Counted from the first letter of the stretch, positions 1 to 8,360 are shown. The stretch is DNA of 64,000 nt from JANMAT01 sp031359995 (GCA_031359995.1 JANMAT010000109.1:1-64000), one strand, 5' to 3'. Translations and numbers: made by a program. Notes: generated by a model not told the origin, from the letters alone.

Positions 1-231
1 CCGGACGGTCTTCAGGTCTTCGAGGTCTTCATCGTCGATATGGAAGCCTGCCTTGTGCCGGCCGACCTCCTCTTCGAGGGCCTCGACCAACTCGATGAGG
101 GCGAGCGAATCGGCATCGAGGTCGTCGCTGAACGAGGAACCCTCAGAGATCGCCGATGGCTCGATCTCGAGGATGTCGGCAAGGCGGTCCTTGACGAGGT
201 TCAGGACGGCGGGACGATCAAGGGTGCTCAC
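1..231 (-). CDS. acpP: acyl carrier protein (C-terminus cut by window edge)
   Basis: Partial gene: it starts at a GTG (229-231) and runs off the left edge, so 77 codons are visible. Acyl carrier protein carries growing acyl chains on phosphopantetheine in cytosolic fatty-acid synthesis. The attachment motif DADSL is present with the modified serine at about residue 42, followed by the acidic helix II typical of ACPs. It lies only 11 bp downstream of plsX on the same strand, so it is probably co-transcribed; PlsX uses acyl-ACP as substrate, which fits. A short insertion-like stretch (GRHKAGFHIDDED) follows helix II. The remaining uncertainty is only the missing end. Confidence 0.87.
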   Translation of the reverse strand, partial: MSTLDRPAVLNLVKDRLADILEIEPSAISEGSSFSDDLDADSLALIELVEALEEEVGRHKAGFHIDDEDLEDLKTVR

Positions 232-242
232 GGGCAGGCAAC

Positions 243-1235
243 CTACTCGCCGACGTTGCGAATCGCGGCACGCAGCGCACCCACGAGATCCGCCTCCACC
301 ATGTCGCGGGCCACCTTTGCGGCATTGAGGATCGACACTGCGTTCGACGAACCGTGGCTGATGATGCAGACACCGTCGACACCCAGGAGCATGGCGCCAC
401 CGTAGGTCTCCGGATCGAGCACCGAGTACAGCTCGAGCAGGGCCGGCATGAGCACGTCGGTGGCGGCCTGGTACTCGGGGGTGGCGGTGAAGGCGCTGAG
501 CAGCGCCTTCACGATGGCCTTCATGCCACCTTCGAGCGTCTTGAGGACGACGTTGCCGGTGAAGCCGTCGGCCACGACCACGTCCACCTCGGTGGTCATG
601 ATGTCGCGGCCTTCGACGTTGCCGATGAAGTTGATGTTCGCCACGCCGGTGAGCAGCTCGTAGGCCTCTTTGCGGAGGGTGTCGCCCTTGCCCGGCTCCT
701 CGCCGATGGACAGCAGCCCGACGCGGGGTGTGGTCACGCCGAAGCGCCGCTCGGAGAACACCGAGCCCATCTGGGCGAACTGCACCAACCACTCGGCCGA
801 GACCTCGGCGTTGGCGCCGGCATCGAGCAGGATGGTGGGCGTGGAGCCCGGCACGGGGATGGGCGTGGCGATGGCCGGACGGGACACGCCCTTGATGCGG
901 CCCATGCGCAGGAGGGCCGAGGCCATGGTGGCGCCGGTGTTGCCGGCCGACACCATGGCCGACGCCTTGCCGTCACGCACGGCTTCGGCGCTGCGCACGA
1001 GGGACGAGTCCTTCTTGCGCCGCACCGCGGCGGCGGGGTCGTCGTGCATGTCGATGACCTCGGAGGCCTCGATGACGGGGAGGTCGCCGATGTCGCCGAG
1101 CTCGGCGGCGCGGCCGACGAGCACGACCGGAATGCCCTCGGACGCGGCGAGACGAGCACCGGCGACGATCTCACCGGGTGCCTTGTCGCCCCCCATGGCA
1201 TCGACGGCGACGGGGAGCATGGTGGAGGCGGACAT
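243..1235 (-). CDS. plsX: phosphate acyltransferase PlsX
   Basis: Converts acyl-ACP plus phosphate to acyl-phosphate, the donor for glycerol-3-phosphate acylation by PlsY, at the membrane surface. The protein (about 330 aa, normal family length) opens with the hallmark AVDAMGGDKAP and contains SAGNTGA near residue 100 and the conserved ADGFTGNVVLKTLEG near 225. The start is uncertain: a GTG at 1247 and ATGs at 1235 and 1220 are all in frame and none has a good Shine-Dalgarno; 1235 is chosen as a compromise. It sits between rpmF and acpP in the widespread rpmF-plsX-acp order, so family assignment is secure. Confidence 0.93.
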   Translation of the reverse strand: MSASTMLPVAVDAMGGDKAPGEIVAGARLAASEGIPVVLVGRAAELGDIGDLPVIEASEVIDMHDDPAAAVRRKKDSSLVRSAEAVRDGKASAMVSAGNTGATMASALLRMGRIKGVSRPAIATPIPVPGSTPTILLDAGANAEVSAEWLVQFAQMGSVFSERRFGVTTPRVGLLSIGEEPGKGDTLRKEAYELLTGVANINFIGNVEGRDIMTTEVDVVVADGFTGNVVLKTLEGGMKAIVKALLSAFTATPEYQAATDVLMPALLELYSVLDPETYGGAMLLGVDGVCIISHGSSNAVSILNAAKVARDMVEADLVGALRAAIRNVGE

Positions 1236-1259
1236 TGCCGTCGGCACGCCGGTGCGGCG

Positions 1260-1439
1260 TCAGCCGACGTCGATGACGACGCGGTCCTTGTACCAGCCGC
1301 AGGCCCCGCACACCGTGTGGGGCAGACGGGCCGCACCACACCGGGCGCAGAGGCTGCGCGACGGAGTGCTCAGCTTCCAGGCCGAGGCGCGGTGGCTGCG
1401 GCTCTTGGACTTGGACTTCTTCTTCTTCGGGACGGCCAT
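1260..1439 (-). CDS. rpmF: 50S ribosomal protein L32
   Basis: A 59-aa protein, the normal length for L32, a late-assembling protein of the large ribosomal subunit. It begins MAVPKKKKSKSKSRSH, the classical basic N-terminus, and has two CxxC pairs (CARC and CGAC, residues about 31-47), so it is the zinc-binding form. It lies directly upstream of plsX and downstream of the yceD/DUF177 gene, the order seen in many bacteria, where ribosome and lipid genes share a transcript. Its ATG (1437-1439) is followed almost at once by the plsX start region, about 12-25 bp beyond its stop. Confidence 0.96.
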   Translation of the reverse strand: MAVPKKKKSKSKSRSHRASAWKLSTPSRSLCARCGAARLPHTVCGACGWYKDRVVIDVG

Positions 1440-1485
1440 GGGTTGAGCGGTTCCTTCGTGCGTGAAAGCCGAGAAAGCCTAGCGG

Positions 1486-2043
1486 CTAGGGGGTGGGAGG
1501 GTCGAAACGCTGGGGTTCGTCCAGCCCGAGCTGGGCCTTCAGATCGCCGAGGGCGCCCCATCGGGGGTCGACCGGGGTGGTGTCACAGGAACACGAGTTC
1601 TGGTTGCGGTCGGTGCCGCAGCCGGGGCAGAGCCCGGCGCAATCGTCGCGGCACACCGGTGCGAGGGGCAGCTCGACGAGCAGGTTCTCGCGCACCAGGG
1701 GGGCCAGGTCGATGGCGTCACCGTCGAAGGCGAAGGCCTCGTCGGTCTTGGGTGCCACCTGGTAGAGCTCGTCGACATCGGCCCGGGTGACCCCTGTGGC
1801 GGCGTTGAGGCAGCGCCGGCAGATGCCTTCCCACGGGGCGGTGACGGTGCCGCGCACCATGACCCCGTCGAACAGGGCCTCGAACTGGACGTCGACGTCG
1901 ATGACGGCACCGTCGGGTACGCGGGCCTCGGGCAGCCTGAGCCCCTCGGCGTCGGTGACCAGATGGACGTGCTTGTGAGTACCCGGGTGGCGGACCAGCT
2001 CGGTGACCGGTACGACCATCGGGCCGCGCTCCTGTGTCGCCAT
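1486..2043 (-). CDS. YceD/DUF177 family protein
   Basis: A 185-aa cytosolic protein of the YceD/DUF177 family. Members are linked to 23S rRNA accumulation and are almost always upstream of rpmF, as here (46 bp gap). Visible features are the central EGICRRCLN segment (about residues 72-80) and a C-terminal cysteine cluster (CRDDCAGLCPGCGTD, then CSC) that probably binds zinc. The protein ends in a proline-rich tail. The molecular role in actinobacteria is not established, so only family membership is claimed. Confidence 0.85.
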   Translation of the reverse strand: MATQERGPMVVPVTELVRHPGTHKHVHLVTDAEGLRLPEARVPDGAVIDVDVQFEALFDGVMVRGTVTAPWEGICRRCLNAATGVTRADVDELYQVAPKTDEAFAFDGDAIDLAPLVRENLLVELPLAPVCRDDCAGLCPGCGTDRNQNSCSCDTTPVDPRWGALGDLKAQLGLDEPQRFDPPTP

Positions 2044-2116
2044 GACGGGTCAGGCTACCGGGGGGCCGGTGCGGCCCGACGGGTCGACGTTGGCGATCGG
2101 TCGGGCTAGCCGCGGG

Positions 2117-2677
2117 CTAGCCGTCTTCGCGGTCGTAGTCGAAGAAGTCGCCGCCGCGCTTGTCCTGCGCGGCGTCGGTCTCCGTCGGGGGTGCGTCGCG
2201 GCGCGAGCCGAGGTTCAGGCGCTCGCGGCCGGTGGCCACCGTGCGGGCGACCTTCTCGAGGATGATCTCGAAGCTGGCCAGGCGCTGGTCGCAGAAGTCC
2301 TCGATCTCGTTGCGCATGCGGCGCGACTCGCTCTCGGCCGCGTCCACGATCTGGCGGGCCCGCATCTCGGCGGCCCGCACGACTTCGGTGCGCTGCACCA
2401 TGCGCTCGGCCTGGGCGCGGGAGGCCTCGATGATGTCGTCGGCCTCGCGGCGGGTCTTGGCCACGAACTCGTCGCGCTCACGGAGCATCCACCGGGCCTG
2501 GCGGAGTTCGTCAGGCAGGCGGTTGAGCGCCTCCTCGAGGAGCTGGATGATCTCGTCCCGGTTGACCATGGGCGAGTTCGACAGCGGCATCGTGCGGGCC
2601 GTGGCGATGATGTCCATGGTGCGACGCAGCAGCGTCTCGGAGTCGTTGATCGAGTGGATGTCGTCGAAGCCGCTCAT
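2117..2677 (-). CDS. sepIVA: SepIVA-like coiled-coil division protein
   Basis: A 186-aa coiled-coil protein resembling the DivIVA-related SepIVA of mycobacteria, a cytoplasmic factor for septation and cell-envelope growth. Residues about 35-150 are a long charged helix, rich in Arg and Glu, containing READDIIEASRAQAERM, a pattern also seen in proteins mis-annotated as ATP synthase b subunits. There is no transmembrane segment. The ATG at 2675-2677 overlaps the coaD stop codon by four bases (ATGA), implying translational coupling. Its place between coaD and the DUF177 gene matches actinobacterial gene order. The C-terminus is acidic (FFDYDRED). Assignment rests on context plus composition. Confidence 0.75.
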   Translation of the reverse strand: MSGFDDIHSINDSETLLRRTMDIIATARTMPLSNSPMVNRDEIIQLLEEALNRLPDELRQARWMLRERDEFVAKTRREADDIIEASRAQAERMVQRTEVVRAAEMRARQIVDAAESESRRMRNEIEDFCDQRLASFEIILEKVARTVATGRERLNLGSRRDAPPTETDAAQDKRGGDFFDYDREDG

Positions 2678-3153
2678 CGGGGGTAGCGCTCTTTCAGCAA
2701 CGTGGCGACCGATGGGGGGACGAGGGCGCTCACGTCCCCACCGTAGCGAGCGATCTCCCGGATGAAGGTCGACGTCACGAAGCTGCGGGCGGGGTTGGCC
2801 GGCACGAACACCGTGCGGACCCCGGCGACGGCCCGGTTGGTGAGGGCCATCTGCGTCTCGTACTCGAAGTCGGTGGCAGTGCGCAGACCCTTCACGAGCA
2901 GGTCGGCGCCGAACTGCTTCACCGCGTCGACCGCGAGGCCGTGGAACAGCTCGATGCGCACACCGGGCACGTGGGCCACGGCGTCGACGAGCATCTGGCG
3001 ACGGGTGTCGATGTCGAACAGCGGGTCGATCTTGGCCGGGTTCACCATGGCGCACAGGATGACCTCGCCGAAGAGCGCGGCGGCTTCTTCGACCACGTCG
3101 ACGTGGCCGTTGTGGATCGGGTCGAAGCTGCCGGGGTAGAGGGCGATGGTCAC
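2674..3153 (-). CDS. coaD: phosphopantetheine adenylyltransferase
   Basis: Transfers AMP from ATP to 4'-phosphopantetheine, the penultimate step of coenzyme A synthesis. It has 159 aa, the usual CoaD length. The nucleotidyltransferase signature HxGH appears as HNGH at residues 14-17 after YPGSFDP, and the second signature is seen in VKGLRTATDFEYE and in the C-terminal TSTFIREIA. The start overlaps the rsmD stop by four bases and the gene's own stop overlaps the next start, so rsmD-coaD-sepIVA form a coupled operon. The rsmD-coaD pairing is widespread in bacteria. Confidence 0.95.
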   Translation of the reverse strand: MTIALYPGSFDPIHNGHVDVVEEAAALFGEVILCAMVNPAKIDPLFDIDTRRQMLVDAVAHVPGVRIELFHGLAVDAVKQFGADLLVKGLRTATDFEYETQMALTNRAVAGVRTVFVPANPARSFVTSTFIREIARYGGDVSALVPPSVATLLKERYPR

Positions 3154-3719
3154 GGGGCGTCCGGGTCTGGGTCGTCGTCTGATCCCTCGTCACGGGCGAG
3201 GAACGTCGTCACCGTAGTCCCGTAGCGGCGGGATCTGAGGGTTGCCCATCCGGGTGGCGGGTCGATGTCGCGGTTGGATTCGACCACCACGAGTGGTGCC
3301 GGGAGAGCGGCGAGCAGGGCGCCCCAGCTCTCGTAGCGGTAGGGCGGGTCGACCAGGGCGAGGTCGATGCCGCGGTCGGCACCCCTATCAGACCGGGCGG
3401 CGAGCCAGCCGGCCACCTCGGCGGTGACGACGGTCGCCCGGTCGGCCAGGCCGGTGCTGGCCAGGTTCTGCCTGATCACGGCGACGGCGTCTCGGTGCTG
3501 CTCGACGAAGGTGCAGTGGGCCGCGCCCCGCGAGAGGGCTTCGATGCCGAGGGCGCCGGAGCCGGCGAACAGGTCGACGACCACCGCCCCGTCGATGGCA
3601 TCGAGGCTGCCGAGAGCGTTGAACGTGGCTTCCCGCACGCGGTCCGCGGTGGGGCGCGTCTCCCGTCCGTCGGGGGCGAGCAGACGTCGACCCCGCGCTG
3701 TTCCCGCCACCACGCGCAT
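3150..3719 (-). CDS. rsmD: 16S rRNA (guanine966-N2)-methyltransferase RsmD
   Basis: Methylates N2 of G966 in 16S rRNA using S-adenosylmethionine. The 189-aa protein starts with the family hallmark MRVVAGTARGRRL, then RPTADRVREATFN, the SAM-binding loop DLFAGSGALGIEA (about residues 49-61) and the catalytic motif DPPY at about 127-130. Length is normal. It is the first gene of the rsmD-coaD-sepIVA run and is divergent from a small zinc-ribbon gene that starts 24 bp away, so the two share a very short promoter region. Confidence 0.93.
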   Translation of the reverse strand: MRVVAGTARGRRLLAPDGRETRPTADRVREATFNALGSLDAIDGAVVVDLFAGSGALGIEALSRGAAHCTFVEQHRDAVAVIRQNLASTGLADRATVVTAEVAGWLAARSDRGADRGIDLALVDPPYRYESWGALLAALPAPLVVVESNRDIDPPPGWATLRSRRYGTTVTTFLARDEGSDDDPDPDAP

Positions 3720-3742
3720 GGGCGCACGGTAGCGTCGGCCGG

Positions 3743-3943
3743 GTGCTGGAACCCGAGACCGTGATCGTGTGCGTCGACTGCGGCGGCCGGGCGCACCTGC
3801 TCACGCACCCGCCCGAAGACGGGGTGTGGGAACCGGGCGACATCGTCGCCTACCGCTGCGGGGACTGCCGCGACCGCTGGGATCTGGTGCTGCCGGGCGA
3901 CCCCGGCGACGGCGCCGACGAGTTCGGTGACGAGCTGGTGTAG
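3743..3943 (+). CDS. small zinc-ribbon-like protein, unknown function
   Basis: A 66-aa acidic protein starting at GTG 3743. It has two CxxC pairs (CVDC at about residues 10-13 and CGDC at about 39-42), consistent with a zinc ribbon that may contact nucleic acid or protein. The tail is very acidic (DPGDGADEFGDE). There is no signal peptide or membrane segment. It is divergently transcribed from rsmD. I do not recognise a named family; the paired cysteines make it more likely real than a chance frame, but a start slightly downstream is possible. Confidence 0.6.
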   Translation: MLEPETVIVCVDCGGRAHLLTHPPEDGVWEPGDIVAYRCGDCRDRWDLVLPGDPGDGADEFGDELV

Positions 3944-4195
3944 CTCGGCCGACCTCGGGGCGCGAAGGAGCCTGCCGCACCGGGGCCACTTCCCAGCAGC
4001 GCGGCAGGCTCGAGGGTGGATGACGCGCCGGGCCGGAGCCGCGAGTGCCATCACCGACCATGAGGATGGTGGCGAACCGCCGTTCGCGGTGTTGGAGGTC
4101 AGCATGCGCCGCCGAGGTGGCGGATTCCTCGCGGTTCGCCGACCGTTCGCCGAAGTTCCGGTGAACGGGGAGGGCGCCGCCGCCGCCGGCCTCGC

Positions 4196-5437
4196 TCACG
4201 GCGGTGGCTCCGGCGGATCGACCGGTGGTCTCGCCGTGCGGCCCGGTGGGCCGTCGCTGCGGGCGATGACGTTGCCGGCCCGGTCGTACACGGTGACGGC
4301 CCGCGTGACCGGGTCCATCTCGACCCGGATCTTGCCGGTGTGCTCGTCGCGATGGTGGCCCGGGCAGCCGGGCAGCAGGCTGTCGAGATCCGTTTCGCCC
4401 TGTCGGGCACCCCATTCGTCGAGATGGTGGATCTGGGTCTGCGCGAACGGCACCGAGCAGCCCGGCATCATGGCGCAGGTGGGATACATGGCCTGGAGGG
4501 CCCGACGCTGATCGGCCGTGGCCAACCGCCGGGACCGGCCGACGTCGAGAGCCACGCCGTCACCGCCGAGCACGATGGGGATGACGTCGGCCTCGCAGGC
4601 CAGCTGACGGATGCGCGACAGCGGCACCGTGCCGCCACCGGCCAGCTCCATGACGGTGTCGGCGTGCTTGCCCGACCTCAGCGTCTGCTCGTCGATGAGC
4701 ACCTGCAGCTCGGCCCGGCGCGTGCCCGTGCCCGGTGCGGCGCCGTCGTTGGTGGTGACGAGCTTGGCCAGGGCCAGCGCGGCGAGGTGGGCGTTGTGGT
4801 CGGACCGATCGTCGGGCAACGTGGCCACCGGCGGGCCGTGGAACAGGGCTTCGACCTCGCGGTCGATGGCCGACCACAGCTTGGCGCCCGTCTCGGGGTC
4901 GAACTCGGCGTGCAGCACGTACATGCCGGTGGCCTTGTCGATCCACCGCCACAGCTTGGCGGCCCGGCGCTGCCGTTCGAAGGTGGCGTCATCGGCGTCT
5001 TCGGCGGTGATGACCACGGCGACGCGCTGCAGGTGGTCGGCGAAGGCGGCCGGCGACAGGCGGGGCGCCACCTCGACCAGGCGGTCGATCACGTCGAGCA
5101 GCTCGGGCGTGGCCTTCACGGCCTTACCCAGTGCGTCGACGTGGGCATCGGTGACGTCGCCGGCGACCAGCGCCGCTTCGAACACCGGGGCGGCATCGAG
5201 CACCTCGGTACGGGCCACGGCGTCCTTGGCCTGCCGGCGCGACATGCCGCCGGTGTGCTCCATGGATCGAGTGGCGTCGAGCTCGAGCTCCTGACCGCGC
5301 CGGAACAGGGCGGCCCGCCGGGCCGTGAGCCAGCCTTCGAGCTCGCGCACCTGGCGCCAGCCCTGCTCCAGCTGGGCGCGGTCGGCAAGAGCGACATCGA
5401 GCGCGGCGAGCGCCTTCGCCGACATGACTGCAGCCAT
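4196..5437 (-). CDS. HNH endonuclease with DUF222-like N-terminal domain
   Basis: A 413-aa member of the actinobacterial DUF222-HNH group, a large multicopy family of predicted nucleases of unknown role. Residues 1-300 are alpha-helical DUF222-like. A C-terminal HNH region carries CSVPFAQTQIHHLDEW, DLDSLLPGC and HHRDEH (about residues 335-385), so the metal- and DNA-cleaving residues look intact. The start was set at ATG 5437 because GGGAGGTGG lies six bases upstream; an in-frame GTG at 5446 is less well placed. The tail is proline-rich. There are no partners nearby. Family certain, function unknown. Confidence 0.82.
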   Translation of the reverse strand: MAAVMSAKALAALDVALADRAQLEQGWRQVRELEGWLTARRAALFRRGQELELDATRSMEHTGGMSRRQAKDAVARTEVLDAAPVFEAALVAGDVTDAHVDALGKAVKATPELLDVIDRLVEVAPRLSPAAFADHLQRVAVVITAEDADDATFERQRRAAKLWRWIDKATGMYVLHAEFDPETGAKLWSAIDREVEALFHGPPVATLPDDRSDHNAHLAALALAKLVTTNDGAAPGTGTRRAELQVLIDEQTLRSGKHADTVMELAGGGTVPLSRIRQLACEADVIPIVLGGDGVALDVGRSRRLATADQRRALQAMYPTCAMMPGCSVPFAQTQIHHLDEWGARQGETDLDSLLPGCPGHHRDEHTGKIRVEMDPVTRAVTVYDRAGNVIARSDGPPGRTARPPVDPPEPPP

Positions 5438-5614
5438 GGTGTCCACCTCCCGTACGCGCGCATCGAGAACCGTTCGAAGGGCGCCGTAGCGCCGAACCGC
5501 GAGCCGGGAAGAAACTCGCTACCCATCAACGTACCGGGGGGCTGTGACAGAGAAACCGCAACCGCTCGGCACCTCCCTGTCGACCCCTCGGCGAACCGGC
5601 CGTGACCGGGAACC

Positions 5615-6421
5615 TCAGATCATGATGTTCAGGCCGGCAACCACGGCCCGGCCGAGGTCCACGTCGCCGCTGAGCGCGATGCGCCCGGCGTCCAGCAGGG
5701 CCAACCCGGGCTGGCGGCCGGTGGTGGCGGTCACGTAGGCGCCCGAGCCCATCCGCACGGTGGCCGTGGGCGCGCTGCCCGGCTCCTTGCTCAAGGCCGC
5801 CCGCTCCCCCACCACCACGGTGGCGTCGCGCAGCACGGGCCCGGTGAGCACGAACCGCACGCTCTGACCGGTGACGGCACCGGCCCGCTTGCCCACCACC
5901 ATGGGCCCGCCCATGAGGAACCGGTCGATGGAGTGCTCGGCCGCCGGGCCGCTGAGGTGGCCGGGCCGGCCGAGGGCCCGCCGGATGTCCTGTTCGTGCA
6001 CCCAGTTGTCCATGACGCGGATGTGCAGGAAGTCGGCCACGGTGCCGGGGCCGGTGGGCGTCTGGGCCGGCACGGCGAAGTCCTCGGCGGTGGAGCGGCG
6101 CAGCTGCAGGAGCCGCTCGGCGGTGACCTCGTCGAACTCGGCGCCCACCGACGCGCCGGTGCGTCCCCGGCGCTCGTCGACGTGGTTCTCGTTCATCGCC
6201 CCGATGGGGTTGTGGACGTTGTCGCTCGGGGGCGCATGGTGGCCGCGGTCAGGCTTGCCGCCGAGCATGCGCTCGGTCCCGATGAGGTGGCTGATCTGGT
6301 CCTGCACCGTCCACCCGGGGCATTCCGTGGCGGTCTTCCACTGCTCCTCGGTGAGGTCGCGGCACAGCGCCGAGATCGACGCCCACACGAGCCCCAGCTT
6401 GTCGACGGTCACCATGCTCAT
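5615..6421 (-). CDS. maleylpyruvate isomerase-family (MDMPI/DinB-like) enzyme
   Basis: A 268-aa protein of the mycothiol-dependent maleylpyruvate isomerase N-terminal (DinB-fold) group, usually thiol- or metal-dependent transferases in actinobacteria. The metal-ligand pattern is visible as SHLIGTE (about residues 44-50) and NWVHEQDIRRA (about 140-150), after the family's WTVQDQ stretch. The C-terminal half (from about 170) resembles the SCP-like domain found in this family. AGGGGGAG sits six bases before the ATG, supporting the start. No pathway neighbour indicates the substrate. Confidence 0.75.
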   Translation of the reverse strand: MSMVTVDKLGLVWASISALCRDLTEEQWKTATECPGWTVQDQISHLIGTERMLGGKPDRGHHAPPSDNVHNPIGAMNENHVDERRGRTGASVGAEFDEVTAERLLQLRRSTAEDFAVPAQTPTGPGTVADFLHIRVMDNWVHEQDIRRALGRPGHLSGPAAEHSIDRFLMGGPMVVGKRAGAVTGQSVRFVLTGPVLRDATVVVGERAALSKEPGSAPTATVRMGSGAYVTATTGRQPGLALLDAGRIALSGDVDLGRAVVAGLNIMI

Positions 6422-6489
6422 GACGCGCTCCCCCTCGGTTCGTCCCCGCCGCTCTGTCTAGCCGAGCGGCGGGGCCTGCCGCCCGATGA

Positions 6490-7098
6490 TCAGGCGGCGA
6501 GCGAACCGAGGAACGGCACCCACGCCTCGGGCACCGGCTTGCCCGGCCCGCCCGTGAGGGCCCACCGGGTCTGCTCGGCCCACGTGGGCGGGCGCGGCGT
6601 GATGCGCAGGCGCATGCCCGCTTCCTCGGGGGTGCGGTCGGCCTTGCGACCGTTGCACGGTCGGCAGGCGGTGACGAGGTTGCCGAAGTCGTTGTTCGCC
6701 CCGCCTCGCGACCGCGGCACGATGTGGTCGACGGTCATGTCGTCGCGCTCGAGCGAGGTGTGGGCCCGCAGGCCGCAGTAGGCGCAGGTCCACTTGTCGC
6801 GCTCGTGGACCGTGCGCTTGCGGGCCAGCATGCCGCGGCGCCGCCCGACGACCAGCGCCCGTCCCGTCAGCCGGATGACCGACGGGACGACGAGGGCGAC
6901 GGACGGCGACGTGACGATGCGATCGGTGTCGACGACGGCCTCGGCGGACCCGCCGAGCACGAGCGTGACGGCCCGCTGCCAGCCGATGGCGGCGATGGGG
7001 CGGAAGGTCACGTCGAGCACGAGCACCCGAAGGTCGCCCAGGCGGGCGACTTTGGGCGGTGCGGGGTCCTCCAGGGTCGGTACTGCTGAGGCGGTCAT
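6490..7098 (-). CDS. HNH endonuclease
   Basis: A 202-aa protein with a C-terminal HNH nuclease domain: CAYCG (about residues 111-115), VDHIVPRSRGG, then NLVTACRPCNGRK. The two CxxC pairs bind structural zinc and the DH...N...N residues form the active site. The N-terminal 95 residues are a beta-rich region common to actinobacterial stand-alone HNH proteins of this size. These are widespread chromosomal genes with no established role; no phage terminase or modification gene is near. It is separate from the DUF222-type HNH gene at 4196-5437. Confidence 0.82.
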   Translation of the reverse strand: MTASAVPTLEDPAPPKVARLGDLRVLVLDVTFRPIAAIGWQRAVTLVLGGSAEAVVDTDRIVTSPSVALVVPSVIRLTGRALVVGRRRGMLARKRTVHERDKWTCAYCGLRAHTSLERDDMTVDHIVPRSRGGANNDFGNLVTACRPCNGRKADRTPEEAGMRLRITPRPPTWAEQTRWALTGGPGKPVPEAWVPFLGSLAA

Positions 7099-7152
7099 CG
7101 TCGGGTCCGTTCGTTGGTGGGACGTTGGGCTCGCCGTCTGACCGCCTGGGCT

Positions 7153-7425
7153 CTAGGCGGCGGTCACGGCCAAGTCTTCCAAAAGGAGGGAGGCGTCGTC
7201 GGCATACCAGCCGGCCCAGCGACCGCCGGGCCAGGGGAAGGCGCCGCGCGCGTCGATGACGCGGCTGCGGATGGCGGCGAGGCGGTCACCCTCGATGGGC
7301 TCGTCGTCGTCGAGGGCCGCCACCAGGAGGGGCAGGTCGGTGGCGTAGTTGGTGGGCCACGTGTCGCCGAAGGTGGCGAGGCGGGTGGCGATGGTGATGC
7401 GTTCAGTGATCTTGGTGGTGCTCAT
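7153..7425 (-). CDS. hypothetical protein, 90 aa
   Basis: A 90-aa soluble protein that I do not recognise. It starts at ATG 7425 with a strong Shine-Dalgarno (GAGGAGGG, six bases upstream), the main evidence that it is real. Composition is acidic and Leu/Ala-rich, with an aromatic patch (FPWPGGRWAGWY, about residues 63-74) and no cysteines or membrane segment. It lies 54 bp downstream of the HNH gene's start on the same strand. An attenuator-like hairpin followed by T5 lies about 85 bp upstream, so expression may be controlled in the leader. Confidence 0.55.
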   Translation of the reverse strand: MSTTKITERITIATRLATFGDTWPTNYATDLPLLVAALDDDEPIEGDRLAAIRSRVIDARGAFPWPGGRWAGWYADDASLLLEDLAVTAA

Positions 7426-7877
7426 GAGAGCCCTCCTCTGGAGGGGTTGGATGGGAGTGAGACCGGCACCGGGCGCCGAGCCCGCACGTCACCGGGGCGA
7501 AAAAGCGGGGAGGCCGCTACCGGGTGAACGGTGGCGGCCTCCGGGTCATCGGAGCGGGAAGGGGGTGTCCCTAGCCGCCCGGCGACACCGGAGCCTTGGT
7601 GAGGTGAGGGCATTCGACATGTGCTGGCATCGCCGGTCACGGTACCGGGCCGGTGCGCCAATAGCGACCGGGTTTCTCAGCGCGACATCTGGATCGGCAC
7701 CGATACGTCCGGGCCATCGTCTGCCCGGGGTCAGGACACCTCACCCGATCGGGCCGACGACGCGGCATTCGGCTGCGAGGGGTAAAGAACGGCGCCCCAG
7801 CGGCCGATGGATCGGGGAGCGAATCGGCGCGCCCGCGCCGGCCCGCTCCTCCCCTCACGACGAAGGAAGTTCCCACC
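7426..7877. other. 452-bp intergenic region upstream of surface cassette A
   Basis: No convincing protein gene. It holds a minus-strand terminator-like hairpin (7509-7542), a smaller inverted repeat (arms GGTGTC/GACACC, 7564-7589) and two very short minus-strand reading frames (7571-7630, 19 aa; 7517-7549, 10 aa, containing Pro-Pro-Pro and overlapping the hairpin). The right part must contain the promoter and 5' leader of the plus-strand cassette starting at 7878; AAGGAAG lies about 9-10 bases before that ATG. No known riboswitch motif was recognised by eye. Confidence 0.5.
7509..7542 (-). terminator. terminator/attenuator-like hairpin with T5
   Basis: Perfect 13-bp stem (arms 7509-7521 and 7530-7542, allowing one G-U pair) with an 8-base loop. 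On the minus strand it is followed by CCGCTTTTTCG, the form of an intrinsic terminator. No minus-strand gene lies upstream of it in 7543-7877, so either a small RNA ends here or it acts as an attenuator in the leader of the 90-aa gene that starts at 7425. Confidence 0.6.
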
Positions 7878-8345
7878 ATGAGGATGCGCAAGAAGCTGTT
7901 CGTTGGCGGTGCGGTGATCGCGGCCCTGGCCGTGAGCGGTACGGCGTACGCCTTCTGGTCGAGCACCGGCACCGGTACCGGCTCGGGCAACGTCGGCAAC
8001 GTGACCAACGGCGACATCGTGCTCGACGGCACCCTGTCGGCCGATCTGATCCCGGGTGGTACGGCCACGCTGGCGGTGACGGTGGCGAACAACTCGGCGG
8101 CGCCCGTGCGCATCGGCCCGGTGAGCGCCACCGTGTCGGCCAAGGACGGCAGCAACCACGAGATCAACAACGTCTGCCAGATCTCGGCCACCACCTACAA
8201 CCAGAACACGACGGTGGCGGCGAACCAGTCGGCGACCGCGCTCGGCAACCTGACGGTGTCGATGGTGAACGACGGCTCCGTCGATCAGGACGTGTGCAAG
8301 GGCGCCACCGTCACCTTCCAGCTCACCTCGGCCACCCCGATCTGA
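7878..8345 (+). CDS. cassette A gene 1: small secreted beta-sandwich protein with SipW-type leader
   Basis: A 155-aa exported protein. Residues 1-27 are a basic N-terminus plus hydrophobic core ending TAYAFW, followed by a Ser/Thr/Gly stretch (SSTGTGTGSG); this matches the SipW-cognate class of leaders found on TasA/camelysin-like surface proteins. The mature part is one beta-rich domain with two cysteines, the second in VCKGATVTF near the C-terminus, a motif shared with the next two genes and with cassette B. It is the first gene of a four-gene set and is followed by a short hairpin before gene 2. A structural surface subunit is inferred, not shown. Confidence 0.8.
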   Translation: MRMRKKLFVGGAVIAALAVSGTAYAFWSSTGTGTGSGNVGNVTNGDIVLDGTLSADLIPGGTATLAVTVANNSAAPVRIGPVSATVSAKDGSNHEINNVCQISATTYNQNTTVAANQSATALGNLTVSMVNDGSVDQDVCKGATVTFQLTSATPI

Positions 8346-8360
8346 TCGGTCGTCGCCGGC

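Noticed and set aside
4196..7098. The two HNH proteins as a phage or restriction island
   Set aside because: No integrase, terminase, methylase or attachment site nearby; both belong to families that are ordinary chromosomal genes in actinobacteria.
7543..7877. c-di-GMP or other riboswitch in the cassette A leader (also checked 13590-13775)
   Set aside because: No match by eye to the known GEMM or other riboswitch cores; only short inverted repeats. A covariance search would be needed.
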